64,000 bases of DNA from Toxorhynchites rutilus septentrionalis (GCF_029784135.1 NC_073746.1:295516089-295580088), one strand, 5' to 3'; positions 1 through 12,464 are shown, counted from the stretch's first letter. Numbers and translations are program-made. The notes: generated by a model from the sequence alone, not told the origin.

Positions 1-729
1 GGAAAATTGACAACAGGTCCAAAAGAAAAATTCTGTGTTGCAGACTGTAGAAAAAAAACCAAACTGCATTTAACCAAAGCGAACCATAAACCCACAATAT
101 ATCATCGGACGATAGTGATCGTTTTCTCCAAGAAGGCAGATCCGAATCTTTAACATATTTTTCTGATTCGGACAGCTTCTGGAATCAGATGTCGTTGGGA
201 TCTGGTAAGCAACACAGCCTAAGGGCTGCCATGAAGTGTAGAAGCGCAGACCTGCATTTTTAAAAATTGTGCTCAACCACAACGAACAACGAAGCCTAAT
301 GCATTCTCCAATCAATTTATTTTCATTTATTAAGATATTATTTTGTCAGAAACAGCAAAAGTGAGCCAATATAAATACCATTCACGAAAAGAGCCGTTAC
401 AAAATACTAATGTGTTGTGTAATGATATTATGTTGATGGCTAGCATGGACTTGGTTCGCTCTGGCTGCAAAGAGAACGAAGTATTGCGTGTCTAGCAACA
501 ACATAATTCTAGTTGAACATTCTTTCTAATATTTTAGAATTATGTGTTTGAATGCTTGAAAAATTGAAAAAATGGACTCTTGGACTGCATCTGGGTTAAA
601 TGTGATGTTAGGTTGCGAAATTTTTTTTTTAAAACCTGTCTCCAAATTCGATCTATTGGCTCCAGTAAACGGCAAGCCGCTACATAATCGACAATGGTCT
701 AGTAGGGGAAGAGGTGATAAAATGAAAAC

Positions 730-890
730 AGGAAGTGGGTTATATCTATGGTATAACCGCAAGGGTGACGTAGGACTATCGTTGATTTAGAGATCATTTG
801 TTCGAAGTTAAATCTAAATCCGTTCTGAATGAATGAATAAATGAATATTTGGGGGACTTCGAAAACGAGAGCGTTACGTTGGAGGCACAA
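730..890 (+). repeat. Dispersed repeat with GACGTAGGACTA motif
   Basis: GGGTTATATCTATGGTATAACC, then the motif, then AGATCATTTGTTCGAAGTTA. Related copies: 31091-31206 (same orientation) and 2283-2440 (inverted, sharing GTAACGCTYTCGTTTTCGAA). Probably a short non-autonomous element; limits unclear. Confidence 0.6.
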
Positions 891-895
891 GGTTT

Positions 896-1905
896 TATGC
901 ATCCAATATAGGATACGAAAAACCTTGTTCTGAAGAATAATCTTCAGAAGCTAACCTGCTAACTGTACTTGATTGACAAATCACAAACCCAAATGTAATA
1001 TATGGATATTATATGGATAGAAAACATTAAAATAAACTCTTTCGCTCGAATGTAATTTTCAATTCCAAGGGGAACTGGCAGATTATTTTCCAGCAACGAT
1101 TAGATATTTCCACATTTTCCTCGATACTGGAAGCCCACCAGTGGTTAATACTAACTCGATAACCACCTTTTAATAGTACTTGATTGAAAAATATTTGGTC
1201 ACAGTGTTACATGGATAGAAAACATTCAATTAAACTCTTTCACATGAATATATTTTGAAAATTCCCAAAGGAACTGGCAGATTATTTTCCAGCAATGATT
1301 AGATCTTTCCGGAGCTTTCTCGATGCTGAATGGCATCCTAACGGAAAGAGTTCTGCGCGTGTATGTGTCGATCCTTCGCCGTCCACCTCCTCCAGCACGT
1401 TAGGCAACGATGTTGTCTTGTCGATGTCCTCACGAAATATGAATGTGTCTCACCACCAGAACATCGCTTAAGTATGCTTTTTGTGTGTGATTGAATCGAG
1501 AGAAGGTGTGGTTTACGATGGCAATTTGGAAGGCAAACTAGAGGGGAATGAACTCTCTGAGCTCGGAACTTTCGGCGACTGAGCAATAATCGATTGCGGG
1601 CGCATACAATATTGGATACGGATATATCCTACTGATGGGGAAGAATAATCTTCTGAAGCTATCCTGTTAATTGCGATTGATTGAAAAACCACAAAACCAA
1701 ATGTATTTGGTCACAGTGTTACATGGATAGAAAACATTCAATTAAACTCTTTCACATGAATATATTTTGAAAATTCCCAAAGGAACTGGCAGATTATTTT
1801 CAGTAACGATTAGATATTTCCACATTTTCCTCGATACTGGAAGCCCACCAGTGGTTAATGCCAACTCGATAACCACCTGTTAATAGCCGCGCGTGTATGT
1901 GTGTG
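896..1905 (+). repeat. Triplicated segment of about 250 bp
   Basis: Segments at about 905-1175, 1177-1330 and 1610-1900 share GGATAGAAAACATTMAA, TAAACTCTTTC, GGAACTGGCAGATTATTTTC and TCGATACTGGAAGCCCACCA. Copies 1 and 3 also share an upstream GAAGAATAATCTTC. Between them, 1370-1440 resembles 13978-14020 (CGCCGTCCA..CAACGATGTTGTC). No coding is supported. Confidence 0.75.
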
Positions 1906-2282
1906 TAGCGATGTCTTCCCAGGGAACCGTTTGTGACATCACTCTCCTCCTGATAGATTCCTTTCTGGCCTAGGGTGCACAAACAGGCTCTTGGTGACAC
2001 CGTTCATCCGCGCTTTCATGATAAATAAAGAGCTTCACCGCAACAGCGACAACATGCTCCAATCGCTGTTCAATTAGAACTGAGTGGATTTCCGAGCGCC
2101 GCTCGCTTATATACCGATTGGTGATTTCAATAGCCTGTTTTGAAAGCAATTTTAAGACAATTGAAACAAGTTTTTGGATCAAAAAGTAACAAGTATATAA
2201 CGCGTAGACATTTTATCTTTCGAATGAAGTGTTTATCATACCATTTCGTTCAGTTGTTTAGGAGCTATAAACGCTCAAAATC

Positions 2283-2440
2283 TCGGTCTCCGGCGTAACG
2301 CTTTCGTTTTCGAAACTTTGATTTTACACCCCGGTATAGAAATGAAAGACGTAGTCCTACGTCAATACCGCTACAATTACCATTTTTCGAAGTAGATTTT
2401 AGCCTAACTAACTGTTGTTCTAGGTTATAATATTTTTCCA
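2283..2440 (-). repeat. Dispersed repeat, inverted copy
   Basis: Contains GGCGTAACGCTTTCGTTTTC and AGACGTAGTCCTACGTCA; inverted relative to 730-890. From here to the mariner relic (2460-2760) I see only AT-rich sequence. Confidence 0.5.
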
Positions 2441-2769
2441 AAGTCAAAGACACAAAAGGAACCCCTTGAAGAGCAACATATGATAAGGTACAGTATTTGA
2501 CATAAAAAAGTAAACAACTGGTAACTTTTGCTACTAGTAAAAATTAATCGAATATTAACAATAAAGTAAATTATTTGACTATCCCTACATAGGGAGTGTA
2601 TCTAAAACTAGTCTTAAACTTCCAAACATCAAAATAAAACTGAAAACGTTCAGAAAGTGTTTACAAAAGTGAATTTCATCAAATAATATTAAGTTTACGT
2701 AGCAATGAAATGAAAAAATCGAGCTTATTGTTGATTTCTAAAAAAAATGATCGAAACTTAGATTTAACT

Positions 2770-3720
2770 CCACTCATTAAATTCTGCACAGTAGTGCAGA
2801 ACTTTCTGGACGCTGCAGACCAATTCTTCTTGAGCCCTGACATATTTGATGACCTTCCTTCTTGGACTTGGCCTTGACAATTGCCCAGTAATGTTCAATT
2901 GGCAACTGACAGTTGGGGACAGTTAGAGTAGAGTAGAGTGCTAAAACATGTGGATTAGAGTGGATCTAGCATGATGTGCCGATGCCAAATCCGGTCAAAA
3001 ATTGGCATCGGATGCAATCGCTTCTTCAAGCATTATTCTACATAGATTTGAGCATTTATATTCCCTTTTGTGAAAATAGTTGACGATCGTATGCCACTCG
3101 TAAAAATGGGTTGCCAAACGAGCACTTTTAGGCCCAATTTTTTCATCGCATCAGTCGTATCCGGTGCACTTTCTACAATCGATTTGGTATACAATTGAGG
3201 TCCCGGCAGCGTTCTGGAATCTTCTTTGACGTATGTTTCGTCATCCATGAGAATGCACTGGTTGGGATTGTTCAAAATACGCTCATATAGTTTCCGAGCT
3301 CGTGTTTTAGCGCGATCTTGCTGCTCCGGTGTTTGTTTGGCCTCTTTTTGCTTTTTATAGGACTTTAGACCATGTTTCTGTTTAATCCGCTGAATCATCC
3401 CAACATTGGTTTTGAACTTTTTGGCCAAATCACGAATAGATGAAGACTTATGCTTCTGAATATAATTTACAACTGTTCAGTCCAATTCGGGATTACTTGG
3501 TCCGGGTTTTCGTCCACTTCTGCTGAGATCCTCGAGAGAACACTCATTACCGAACTATGCGACCATTCGATTAACACTTTATGGACACATTTTGATTTAT
3601 TTTGTTATTCTGTGGTATGTAACACCCTTTTCGGTGCACCAATTGTGTTGAATTTTCTTTTTACTTTCCAAATCAATTCGCGACATTTCGAAAACAACTT
3701 TATGACTGCGACTAGATGAC
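2770..3720 (-). mobile_element. Decayed mariner (ITmD37E-like) transposase
   Basis: The central frame 3033-3428 reads KFKTNVGMIQRIKQKHGLKS, TRARKLYERILNN and the catalytic block ILMDDETYVKEDSRTLPGPQ. Upstream, towards 3690, an N-terminal MSRIDLESKKKIQ is visible. Towards 2870, the C-terminal LPIEHYWAIVKAKSKKEGH is visible in other frames. Several frame breaks and a deletion before ELRPIE make it dead. No terminal repeats were identified, so the ends are approximate. The family matches the element at 55.7 kb but is clearly diverged. Confidence 0.75.
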
Positions 3721-3721
3721 T

Positions 3722-4480
3722 TGTATTTCGATTTTTGACATGTAAACAAAGCGTGCTCTGATTACACGACAAAAAAAGGTTCACCCGTTTGTGTGTAATA
3801 ACTTGTTACAGTGCTTATTCACGCATCTTTACACGATAGGAAATTTCGTCTGAAGCTCTGTCGATTCGCTGTCGGAAAATTAAAAGTAAACATGACTGAT
3901 TCATTAGATTTTGTTGAAATATTGCCATAACATTGTGTTGTTTGTTTGTCGAGCTTTGTATTCAGTATCCTAAGAAAGGTAGAAACATAAGATATTTCCG
4001 AACTATGATATTAAGCATATTTATTTGATACTTAGGCTATGGGCCTAGTACTGGATGGAAAATTCCATTGGTGTCGCGGAGAAATCTCAACGATTTTTGG
4101 ACGGGTATGCAAACAATGTAGTACAAATGTTGCATAATTTGGTCGAAATTATGCACAAACGACTCATGGCAGTAATGGAGGATAGACACAATATTAAGAT
4201 ACACTACAATAGATCAAACTAATGGTCGCAGTGCTCCTACAGAAGAAGGAAGAAATATTAAGATATATTATCCGCGAGCATCGCTTCATTAATTTGTTTT
4301 TGTACTGTTTACTTTTTTATTTCCTAAGCTGAATAACTGATATTTGAAACAAAAATCAATTGGGGTAATATAAATTTGAAAATAATACAAACAATGGAAT
4401 CCTTTCCACGAAGCTAGGTCCGGCCGGAACACAATGTTTTCATCCATATGGTGCTGTTTTACAATAGCATTGGTTGAAAC
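3722..4480. other. Unannotated stretch
   Basis: Between the mariner relic and the LINE. AT-rich, only short open frames, no repeats or terminal structures recognised. Confidence 0.6.
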
Positions 4481-4482
4481 TT

Positions 4483-7345
4483 TTTAAGGTTTGGCGAAGT
4501 AAGGCGTACTCTGTATGGCTTTGGATCGAGAACAATCCGTGGTTCCATAGTTCGGAGAACCTTCCCTCCTTGGCGAGACGATCAGCCTGTTCATTACCTT
4601 GGATTCAGCAGTGCTTTGGCACCCAGTAGAAAGCAATGTCCATCCCTGTAATTCTGTCCTCAATGCTTTGCATCCAAGGGTGCTTACTTTCACCACTTTG
4701 TAGTGCACTAATGCCCTAAAGGAATCAGAAAAGATCACTATTTTTTGTCGTTATTACAGAGTGATGTCGCGACAAGGGGAGCGGCAATTTCGACGGAGTA
4801 GATCGAACATATGGAAGGCAGTTGGAATTTTAACTCCGTGTTATCAGAAAAAAAACTCCAAACCCTGTTAGGTTGCCATCAAAGGACCCGTCAGTGGAGA
4901 TTCTGTGATGGGTGTGATACTTGTTGTGAAGGTGATTAATCAAAACGACCGTAACTATGCTCCTGGCTCCTCCAGCACTAACAGTATTTTTGATTGACCA
5001 GTCAATCTTTGGCGGATATGCGTGCCATGGGCGTTGATCAACTCTGCTCAGTGGGGCAATAGTGGGGAGGGTGACTCGGCAAAAATCTTGCACCCAAATG
5101 TTGGCTCTGGTATAGATGAATAGAAGATCCGAATATTTCTCAGAAGTCCGGATGGCTTTGGTGGCTAGGTTATTTGTGAGGAAGTGCTCGAAAAGAATTT
5201 CGCCGACCTCCACAAGCAGAGCGTTTATTGGGCTGGTCCAAAAAGCTCCTGATGCATGTCTAATAACGCTATGGTAGGCAGGCCTTATGTATTTCAAATG
5301 AACCCAGGAGGCACGACTGAAGAGTTCGATGCCGTGTAGAATCTTAGGGAAGATAATGCTTTTACCAATATTGTAGATGGTTTTACGAGAACTTAATTGG
5401 CATCGGCCACTTAAAGCCTTCACCAGTCGCAGGCGGCTCTTTATACTAGCATTCGTCTTTTTGAGATGTTGTCTGAAGGAAAGTTTTCTATCAACTAGAG
5501 AATCCTTGGGGCTGAGCTGACACTTTTAATAGTCCTGCCATTGATTAAACATGTTCTAAGCCCTTGCCGAGAACTTAAACCCAAAGTAATTTGCCCAGTT
5601 ACTAACATCTGAGATTCCATCCTGCAGTCTTCTTCGTGCCATTTCTGAAAAAGAATGTAGGGCCATCAGCAGAAGATCGTCTGCATAGGCCAGTACCTCG
5701 ATATTTTGTGGGATAATCTCCTGTTATCCGATAGTGCTCCTCCGAAGCAGAATTGATAGCTTCGGTTGTTGAGGAAACAGCGAACAATATTGAAGAGGTA
5801 GCCTTCGAAACCCCATTGGTGGAGTTGGTCAATAATATTGTGACGCCATGTGGTGTCATATGCTTTGGCTAAGTCGAGTGAAGCAATTTCGCTGTGGTGA
5901 CCCTTTAGGGTGGATTCTTGGAAGAACTGATCAAGCTGACAGAAGCAGGTGCCGGTATATTTTTCCCTGTGGTACGCATGTTGTCTGGGGTCTAAGGGTT
6001 GGCGTTCTTCAAGATCCGTCCTAAGTCTTCGATTGATCATACTCTCGAAGACTTTCCCTAAGCAACTGAGGAGGCTTATGGGACGGAAGTTAATCGCGAC
6101 CCGTTTACTCTCCTTTACTTTTGAGATTGGTATTACCAAGCCCGCTTTCCATGCATCTGGGAAATAACCGTTAGTCCAGCACTCGTGGTAGATCTGAATG
6201 GCTATCATTTTTGCATGAAGGGGTACATGCTTGATCATCGGATATTCGATGTCATCTGGGCCAGCTGATTTGCCTTTGGATCTCTTTATAGCCCATAACA
6301 AGTCGTCCATGGAGAACTTTTCGTTGTATTTATGGTGTTGTCCCAAAGCAGGGGGAAACATTTTGAGTTCCGCCTCCGCCTTAATAGCCTTAAAATCGTT
6401 AGCGTAGTTGGAAGTGGCTGAAATTTTGGCAAAGTGGTCTGCTAGGTGATCGGCTATGATGGCTGGATCTTCGATGAAGGTGCCATTAATCTCGAGGGAA
6501 TAGCACTTTGATGTTGTTTTTTGCCACTAAGTGCTTTGACCTTGCTCCACTGGTAGAAGCATTAGGGTTGAAGCAATCAAGGAATTCCATCCAGCTGTTC
6601 TGTTTGGTTTCTGTTATTACCTTCCTGGCTATAGCTCTAGCCGTTTGGAAGTTTATTAGGACAAGCCTTTTGCTAGCGCTTCCATCAGGAAGGCGTCTGA
6701 GGATACGAAGAGATTTTCTTCTCATTTTGATGGTCTGTGCAACTTCATTGTTCCACCATGGGACAGCCTTTCGGCCGGGGTTCCCATTTGTACGGTAGAT
6801 GTTATGTTCAGCAGCTAAAAGAATGGGCTGAGTAAATTCATCCACAGAGCAGCTTTAATGTTCAGAAAGTAAGCTGTTGATTGTGGATTGGAAGCCTCCC
6901 CAGTCAGCCGACTGGTATATCCTTCTTGACTGGATCGAATCTTAAAATTCTTCTGACACCAATTACTTTTTGGTCAGAGAGTTTAGAAAGATGCTCAGCT
7001 TCGGTCATAAACAAAACATCCCGGCATGACACAACACAATTGCGACTTTGTACCCAAAAGTAACTGAACGAGTTGCTCATCTCGTATATGTAAAGCATAG
7101 TGTAGACGATTCTTGTCGTCACGTTGCGGCTTGGTATCTTTAAATTCTTCACCGATCACACCTTGGATCGATTTGGAAACTGTAAACGGGTTGGGTGGAA
7201 GTATATGGCCTTCAGTGGCTCTCAACAATAAAATTTGCAAATTACCACCAAAAGGATCAGGCCATCTGGGTGAAGTACGAGTGATGCGAAAACCATTAAT
7301 TATATTTGTTGGCCCTTCAGAGCGGGAACTTCTGGAAGCCATGAT
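4483..7345 (-). mobile_element. Decayed RNase H-bearing LINE (I superfamily)
   Basis: Reading the minus strand from 7345: a gag-like piece (7342-6995: PFTVSKSIQGVIGEEFKDTK, DDKNRLHYALHIRDEQLVQL); an endonuclease-RT linker (6845-6486: VPWWNNEVAQTIKMRRKSL); RT (6361-5666: KGKSAGPDDIEYPMIKHV, NFRPISLLSCLGKVFESMI, ASLDLAKAYDTTWRHNIID, then AYADDLLLM in another frame near 5680); thumb and tether (5423-4830); RNase H beginning ISTDGSFDGNLTGFGVFF and continuing at 4738-4484. ORF1 abuts the RT linker, so most of the endonuclease is deleted. Multiple frame breaks; dead copy. It differs from the LINE at 22-28 kb. Confidence 0.82.
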
Positions 7346-7868
7346 TAAGGTTGGCTATACCGCTGTACAGCCAGGTGGAAAAAAGATTAATTTTCTTATA
7401 CTATGTACGTTGGACGTCGGGGGACGACAACAGTGGGGGACAAAAGCGGCGGTGGACAGTGGGGGACAATGTCAACGCAGCTAAACTATCCAAAACCGAT
7501 ACCACTTTGAGAGGAAATCACTTCAACAAATAATTCACTTGCTGAAAAACACTAGTTTAAGTCACTTGCAAAAAATCACTTGAGAAAAATCACTAGTAAA
7601 TGTCAATAAAATCAGTATCAATTTAGGATAGGTTGAGGAAAAGTTTGTAATCTATCCTATTTAGGCGTCCTAATCTTCCTAACTCCTGATTATTTAGAAA
7701 AATTCCAAATCACTCATCGATTCTACTTGAGAACTCCTCCAAAAGCACCACCCAATGGCAGTGGGGTGGCAGGGGAAAGGTACGTGTAACCGCCGACAGC
7801 AGAGTAAAAAAAACGGTCGCCCCAGCGGTTGGCAGTAAGGGAAGCCCCCTTCTCTTCAAGGGATTGTG

Positions 7869-8998
7869 TCAAATTTACCCGAAACCTATTCACCCGAATG
7901 ACAGTTACCCGAAAGACATTCACCCGAATTACACTCACCCGAATGTAACAGATACCCGAAAGCGACAGCTACTCGAATGTAACATCTACCCGAATTGACA
8001 CTTACCCGAATGCGACATTTACCCGAATGCAACAATTACCCGAATGTAACATTTACCCGAATGTAACATTTACTCGAATGCGACAGTTACCCTACTGTAA
8101 CAATTACCCGAATGTAACATCTACCCGAAAGCGACACTTACCCAAAAGAAGGATATATTCAAATAATACCCAAATTTTACAATATTTGTATTTGTATTTG
8201 TATATTTAATTCTGATCAGTGTTATATAAAGATCATATTTGTATCATACTTTCATTTACAATTCGAGAAATACTGGCATTGAATAAAATCCTTTTCAAAA
8301 TAATGAAAAAATGCAGTTTTATAACGTATTATTAAGTCCATCCATTTTTATGGATGACGCAGCCCGTTTACGAGCGTCGGACGTCATACGTTTATCTGGT
8401 GCATCACGTTTGCAACCAGGCAATCAATATGCATGACATGCATAATTAACCGGGCAAATGTAATGCACCAGGTAAACGTTTGCCGTCCGACGCTCGCTAA
8501 CGCTCGGTCGGACCTAACTAAAGGATCGTCTCCTATCTTTCAAACAAACCGGGCAATCGGTGGATCACAGGTTTACAATTTCATCACGAACTAATAAACT
8601 CATGATAAAAATTGCGCTGCGGCGGCAAATACGTGAGTACCATTTTTTCTTATCTATTCTTTTCACATTTTCATTAAAAAAAATTATGTTAAAGTTACCT
8701 GTTTAATTTTCGGAATATTTCATAACCCATGCTCATTTCTGAATGATCTCTTGGTCTTAAAGAGCAATACGGAAAGGAAAGAAGACAGCATGTCAATTGT
8801 GCCTACACTAATTTCTAAAAATACAGCGAAGTCTTCAACATCTTTTTCGAATTTCCTCTTTACAATTTCTCAGTTTACTTCGTAACTTCCTAACAGCAGA
8901 TTCGACAAAACTCATGAACTGATTTGTCGGAATTTTTCCTTCTCCATTCGGGTAAACATTCCATTCGGGTAAATGTCGCATTCGGGTAAATGGGACAC
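7869..8998. mobile_element. TIR element with ACCCGAATG arrays, copy 1
   Basis: Ends are inverted: left GATTGTGTCAAATTTACCCG, right (reverse strand) GGTTGTGTCCCATTTACCCG. The flanks CTTCAAGG at both sides look like an 8-bp target duplication. Just inside the left end lies an array (7870-8150) of about 20 units based on ACCCGAATGTAACATTT; the right end has three inverted units. The middle (8340-8640) holds a GC-richer module also found at 29.0 kb and 62.8 kb. There is no transposase, so it is non-autonomous; the superfamily is unknown. Confidence 0.7.
8340..8640. repeat. GC-richer module, copy within element 1
   Basis: Contains GCCGTCCGACGCTCGCTAAC with GCTCGGTCGGAC, AAAGGATCGTCTCCTATCTT and CCGGGCAATCGGTGGATC, matching 29060-29150 closely. 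It is embedded in the ACCCGAATG element. Non-coding. Confidence 0.65.
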
Positions 8999-9315
8999 AA
9001 CCCTTCAAGGTCCTTGTAGGGGAACTTTGGATAAGACGCGCCGTGTCGGTAAGACGCCCCACCATGAAAAATCATGTAGAACGCAGTAATCGGCAGGATT
9101 TTTCAGCGCTTATAACGTCCTTTTTTAATTATAAGTACAATTAAATATATTGTTGCACAAAAAACCACGTCTATCTCCATAAAATAATGATATATAAAAA
9201 AAAATGCATGATTTCATGTAACTTTGATCGCTTCTGTCATAAGTCTTTTGAAGCATTAAACAAATTATTGAAATTTTGTAAACTTCAACACATTCTCAAA
9301 TATTACCAGAGCTAT

Positions 9316-9334
9316 GATGATGATGATGATGATA
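9316..9334 (+). repeat. (GAT)n microsatellite
   Basis: Six GAT units in ATGATGATGATGATGATAG. The region 9000-9960 otherwise shows nothing I can name. Confidence 0.7.
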
Positions 9335-9959
9335 GTCCCGCCTCCTTCCCCTACAGAGGTTTGAGCAAGACGAGTTATCTAAAAGATAATTTATTTATTT
9401 TTTCTCAACATTGAAATCAGTATAGCAAACCCAAAAAAACGCACTGATTTTATTCACAGATATAAGTTCAAAAAAATTGCAATGTCAAAAGACATGCCAA
9501 TACTCAGCCATGTCCGCCACAGAGCCGATACGGTCCCGACGAGGCCCTTGCAGCCAAGTGGTCCACCAGAGCACAAGTCCTACCGCCAGCCTTGTTTTGG
9601 ATTGACTATGAATATCCTCATTCAGAGAAATCGAGAAAAATTCCTAGACCGGCACTTAAAAATCTTTCAATTTAATATCCTTTATATCTGTGCCACGCGC
9701 GCGACGCTCAAACTTTATTGTTTCAACTAATACAACTATAAAAACAACAAAATAAAAATAAAAATAGTCCATCATCACCAGATCATGACAGACATAATAG
9801 AGATCAATACAAATTAAAAAAAAAGATAATTTAAAAAAATTAAATAGTCTACATAATATAATCCGTTAAAAAACTTCGCCAGGTTAATTGAAAATATTAA
9901 AATAAACTACAAAAAATGCACAACTTCGTCAATAAAAATCTTCATCATAAAATTAAAAA

Positions 9960-10340
9960 AAAAATCGTTCGGCTGTTAATTAAAGACAGCTTTCACGTGT
10001 GAAATACAGTGCCTCTTAAATTCTGTAAGTGTTGTTGCGAATTTAATATGTCTTGGCATTGAGTTGAAAACATTTATTCCTTTGAAGTACAACGAATTTT
10101 GTGAAGCACATGACAAGAAATTAGGTGTTCTTAATTCATTCGCGTTTCTAGTGTTATATATATGGAAATCACTTCCTCTTTCAACTCGATCACACAAATA
10201 TCGAGGCAGCAAACCGTTAACTACTTTAAAAATGAACACCATAGTTAAATAGACAATTCTTTGCTTCATGGATAACCATTTTAGAGTGTCCAGATTGAGT
10301 AGATTGAGTTTGCATGAAAAAATGTTAAAAATCACATTTT
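9960..10340 (-). mobile_element. LINE ORF2 C-terminal fragment
   Basis: The 119-codon open frame 10335-9976 contains LDTLKWLSMKQRIVYLTMVF, IFKVVNGLLPRYLCDRVER, FHIYNTRNANELRTPNF and ending TLTEFKRHCISHVK. This is the typical tail after the RT domain in CR1/Jockey-type LINEs. There is no RT or endonuclease beside it, so it is a 5'-truncated remnant. Confidence 0.6.
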
Positions 10341-10816
10341 ATATTAAAATGCAATTTTTCAATCCATGTCATAATGGGGCACATCGCTCCAGTATGTGGA
10401 TTTATAAAGAGTTAGTCAGTTATTTTTTGCAATTGGTTCATGCCTAGATGGTTTCTGAAAAGCATAACATCTTTTTCACATATCTTTTCTAGTATTATGT
10501 AATAAAACATAGAACGAACACAATCAATCATTACAATGTTTCTTACTACTAAAACCCATCCATTATTAAGAATAATACAAACCTTAGAAACGGAATAAAA
10601 ACTCATAAATATAACGGCCGAAAGTCTGGCAGCCCATTTGTGAACAGCGGCACGTAGCATCATTTTTATGAACAGCAGCACATATTAATACGATTGTATA
10701 CACGAATATTGGATTCGAAATTCCTCGGCGTTTTCGGTTCGACAACAAAACTGCTTCGAAAATTCGAGGTCATTTGATGATTCTAGCTGGTAGAAACATA
10801 ATGGAAGCGGTAGGTA

Positions 10817-11467
10817 CCGTTCTGAATCATATTTCGGACGCTTAAGGCATATGAGGCAGAAAACAGATCAGATTATGCACAGGTATTATTTGGTTGATAT
10901 TTTTAATAAATTGGTTCAATATACTTTTAAGCTTTCTACTTTGGTACCTATTTGATTGAAAACATAAAAAAAATCATCAAATAAAATACTTTTCAAATGA
11001 AGCGAATAAGAATCAAACTTCGGACAATAAATCAAATTTCGGACAGATTGAATTCAAATTTCGGACACTTTATTTTGTACTTTTTTGGACGAAAATTACA
11101 TTGCACTTAATTATATTTTATAGTCAACTGCTAAACACTTACCAAGCAATCACAGTAAACTGTTAACGATGATGAGAACTGATGAAACACGGGAGAAATT
11201 TTAATATTTATGAACGGGTAAATTCTACGTGCTCACGCTAAGGAAACGCAAACTACGTGCTCACGCAAACACAAACGATAATGAGTAGTGTTGTAAGATT
11301 TCTGTCGATTATGTTATAGTTCAAATGAAGTTCTCATGTGAAATGATAGTGAAGCCAAGGGATTACTCTAAAGAAGCAATTTTGATATTAATTTGATAGT
11401 TATATCATCAGTGCGTTAAGCATTTCAAGATATTAGAACAAAGTGTCCGAAATATGATTCAGAACGG
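10817..11467. mobile_element. TA-flanked MITE, 651 bp
   Basis: Left CCGTTCTGAATCATATTTCG and right (reverse strand) CCGTTCTGAATCATATTTCG are perfect inverted copies flanked by TA. The body repeats TTTCGGACA several times (11023-11070) and has no transposase. The TA target suggests mobilisation by a Tc1/mariner or pogo enzyme. Confidence 0.82.
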
Positions 11468-11596
11468 TATAAGCAAGGAATGAAGAATTATCCAAAATAA
11501 ACGCTTCGATGTCGCTTGACATTTCGACCCGTTGTTGTGGTGCATTTTGGACACGCTTCTGGGCATTTTATTTCGCTTATTTTAGAAATGTGTAAT

Positions 11597-11812
11597 ATGA
11601 ATGCGTTAAGGATTCTCGTTTTGCTGTTGGTTAGCCTATTCGTAATTGTTCTTGCTCATGTCATTACAAAGAAAACAGACGTGGCTACGTTGTGGATGTG
11701 TAGAAACGTTGAAATATGTAGTAAAAATACATGTTTCATCCTGTTTTGCTTAACATGGACGTCTTGCTCGGACTTCCCCTACGTGTTGAAGGGTAAAAAG
11801 ACGGGTGGGTAA
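11597..11812 (+). CDS. Possible small secreted Cys-containing peptide
   Basis: 71-codon open frame beginning MNALRILVLLLVSLFVIVLA, a convincing signal-peptide-like stretch, followed by a short tail with Cys in WMCRNVEICSKNTCFILFC. Not recognised as any family, with no promoter or homolog evidence. It lies between a MITE and the histone relics. A chance frame is at least as likely; the second hydrophobic run (CFILFCLTW) argues against a soluble peptide. Confidence 0.15.
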   Translation: MNALRILVLLLVSLFVIVLAHVITKKTDVATLWMCRNVEICSKNTCFILFCLTWTSCSDFPYVLKGKKTGG

Positions 11813-11976
11813 TGTCGGGGACATAACCGGAGTGACGTAGGACTATACAAAGGGGACAGCTTTTGTTAAATATATATTTTAAATACATTGTTTTATTTTC
11901 TTCTCCTACGTGAATACCTACCTATCTACCTGAAAAATGGATTAGTTTACTGTTTACTCTTTATGAATATGTTGAT

Positions 11977-11992
11977 GGTTCTGAAAAGAACC
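11977..11992 (-). terminator. Histone mRNA 3' stem-loop (perfect)
   Basis: The minus strand reads GGTTCTTTTCAGAACC: a 6-bp perfect stem with loop TTTC, matching the replication-dependent histone 3' stem-loop consensus bound by SLBP. It lies about 230 bp after the H2A relic. Confidence 0.75.
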
Positions 11993-12221
11993 TTTGGTGT
12001 TGTGTTTTTGTTATCACTCGATATTCCCATCTTGTTCGGTTAAACCTTCCTGTTTAGCTATTGCGTTTGCCACTCGCCACAGCTTTCACAGTTGCAAAAT
12101 TTCTTCCCATCCAGCTTGTGACATGTTGTTCAGTAAATTACATTTAATGTGACGTGCCGGAGAAACACTTTGCCACTCACTGAAACTAATTGTTGCCTTG
12201 ATGAGCGCCGAACCGAAGCTG

Positions 12222-12464
12222 CTCTGTTCTTAATGCGGGTTTTCTGATTGTCGTGAGCAGCTTTGCAAGCCAACTCGAGCACTCAGACGGCCGAAACTCT
12301 ATAATCGCTGTTAGGTATACTGGTGCTCCGGCACCAATCCGTTCGGCCTAGTTACCCTTGCGGAGCAATCAGTGAATGCGACCAACAGGGAACTGGAGAC
12401 CTGCACGGTTCGAGTGAGACTTTGCCTTTCCCTTAACTTGTCCTCCTTTGTTACGTCCACGATG
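12222..12464 (-). pseudogene. Histone H2A relic, copy 1
   Basis: Minus strand reads [20 protein letters not shown] then VGRIH-stop-LLRKGN-stop-AERIGAGAPVYL, an unmistakable H2A histone-fold N-terminus. After a deletion come AAEVLELA-like and KKTRI-like stretches in shifted frames. In-frame stops and indels make it dead. Downstream on the same strand, 11977-11992 is a perfect histone 3' stem-loop. H2A wraps DNA in nucleosomes; this copy cannot. The part from about 12000 to 12220 does not match the H2A C-terminus. Confidence 0.75.

Noticed and set aside
7410..7480. GTGGGGGACAA triplet as a regulatory repeat
   Set aside because: Only three irregular copies in a short GC-rich patch next to the LINE; no wider structure.
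7870..8150. CRISPR-like array of short repeats
   Set aside because: Units are contiguous variants of about 15 bp without unique spacers, lie inside an inverted-repeat element, and the genome is eukaryotic.
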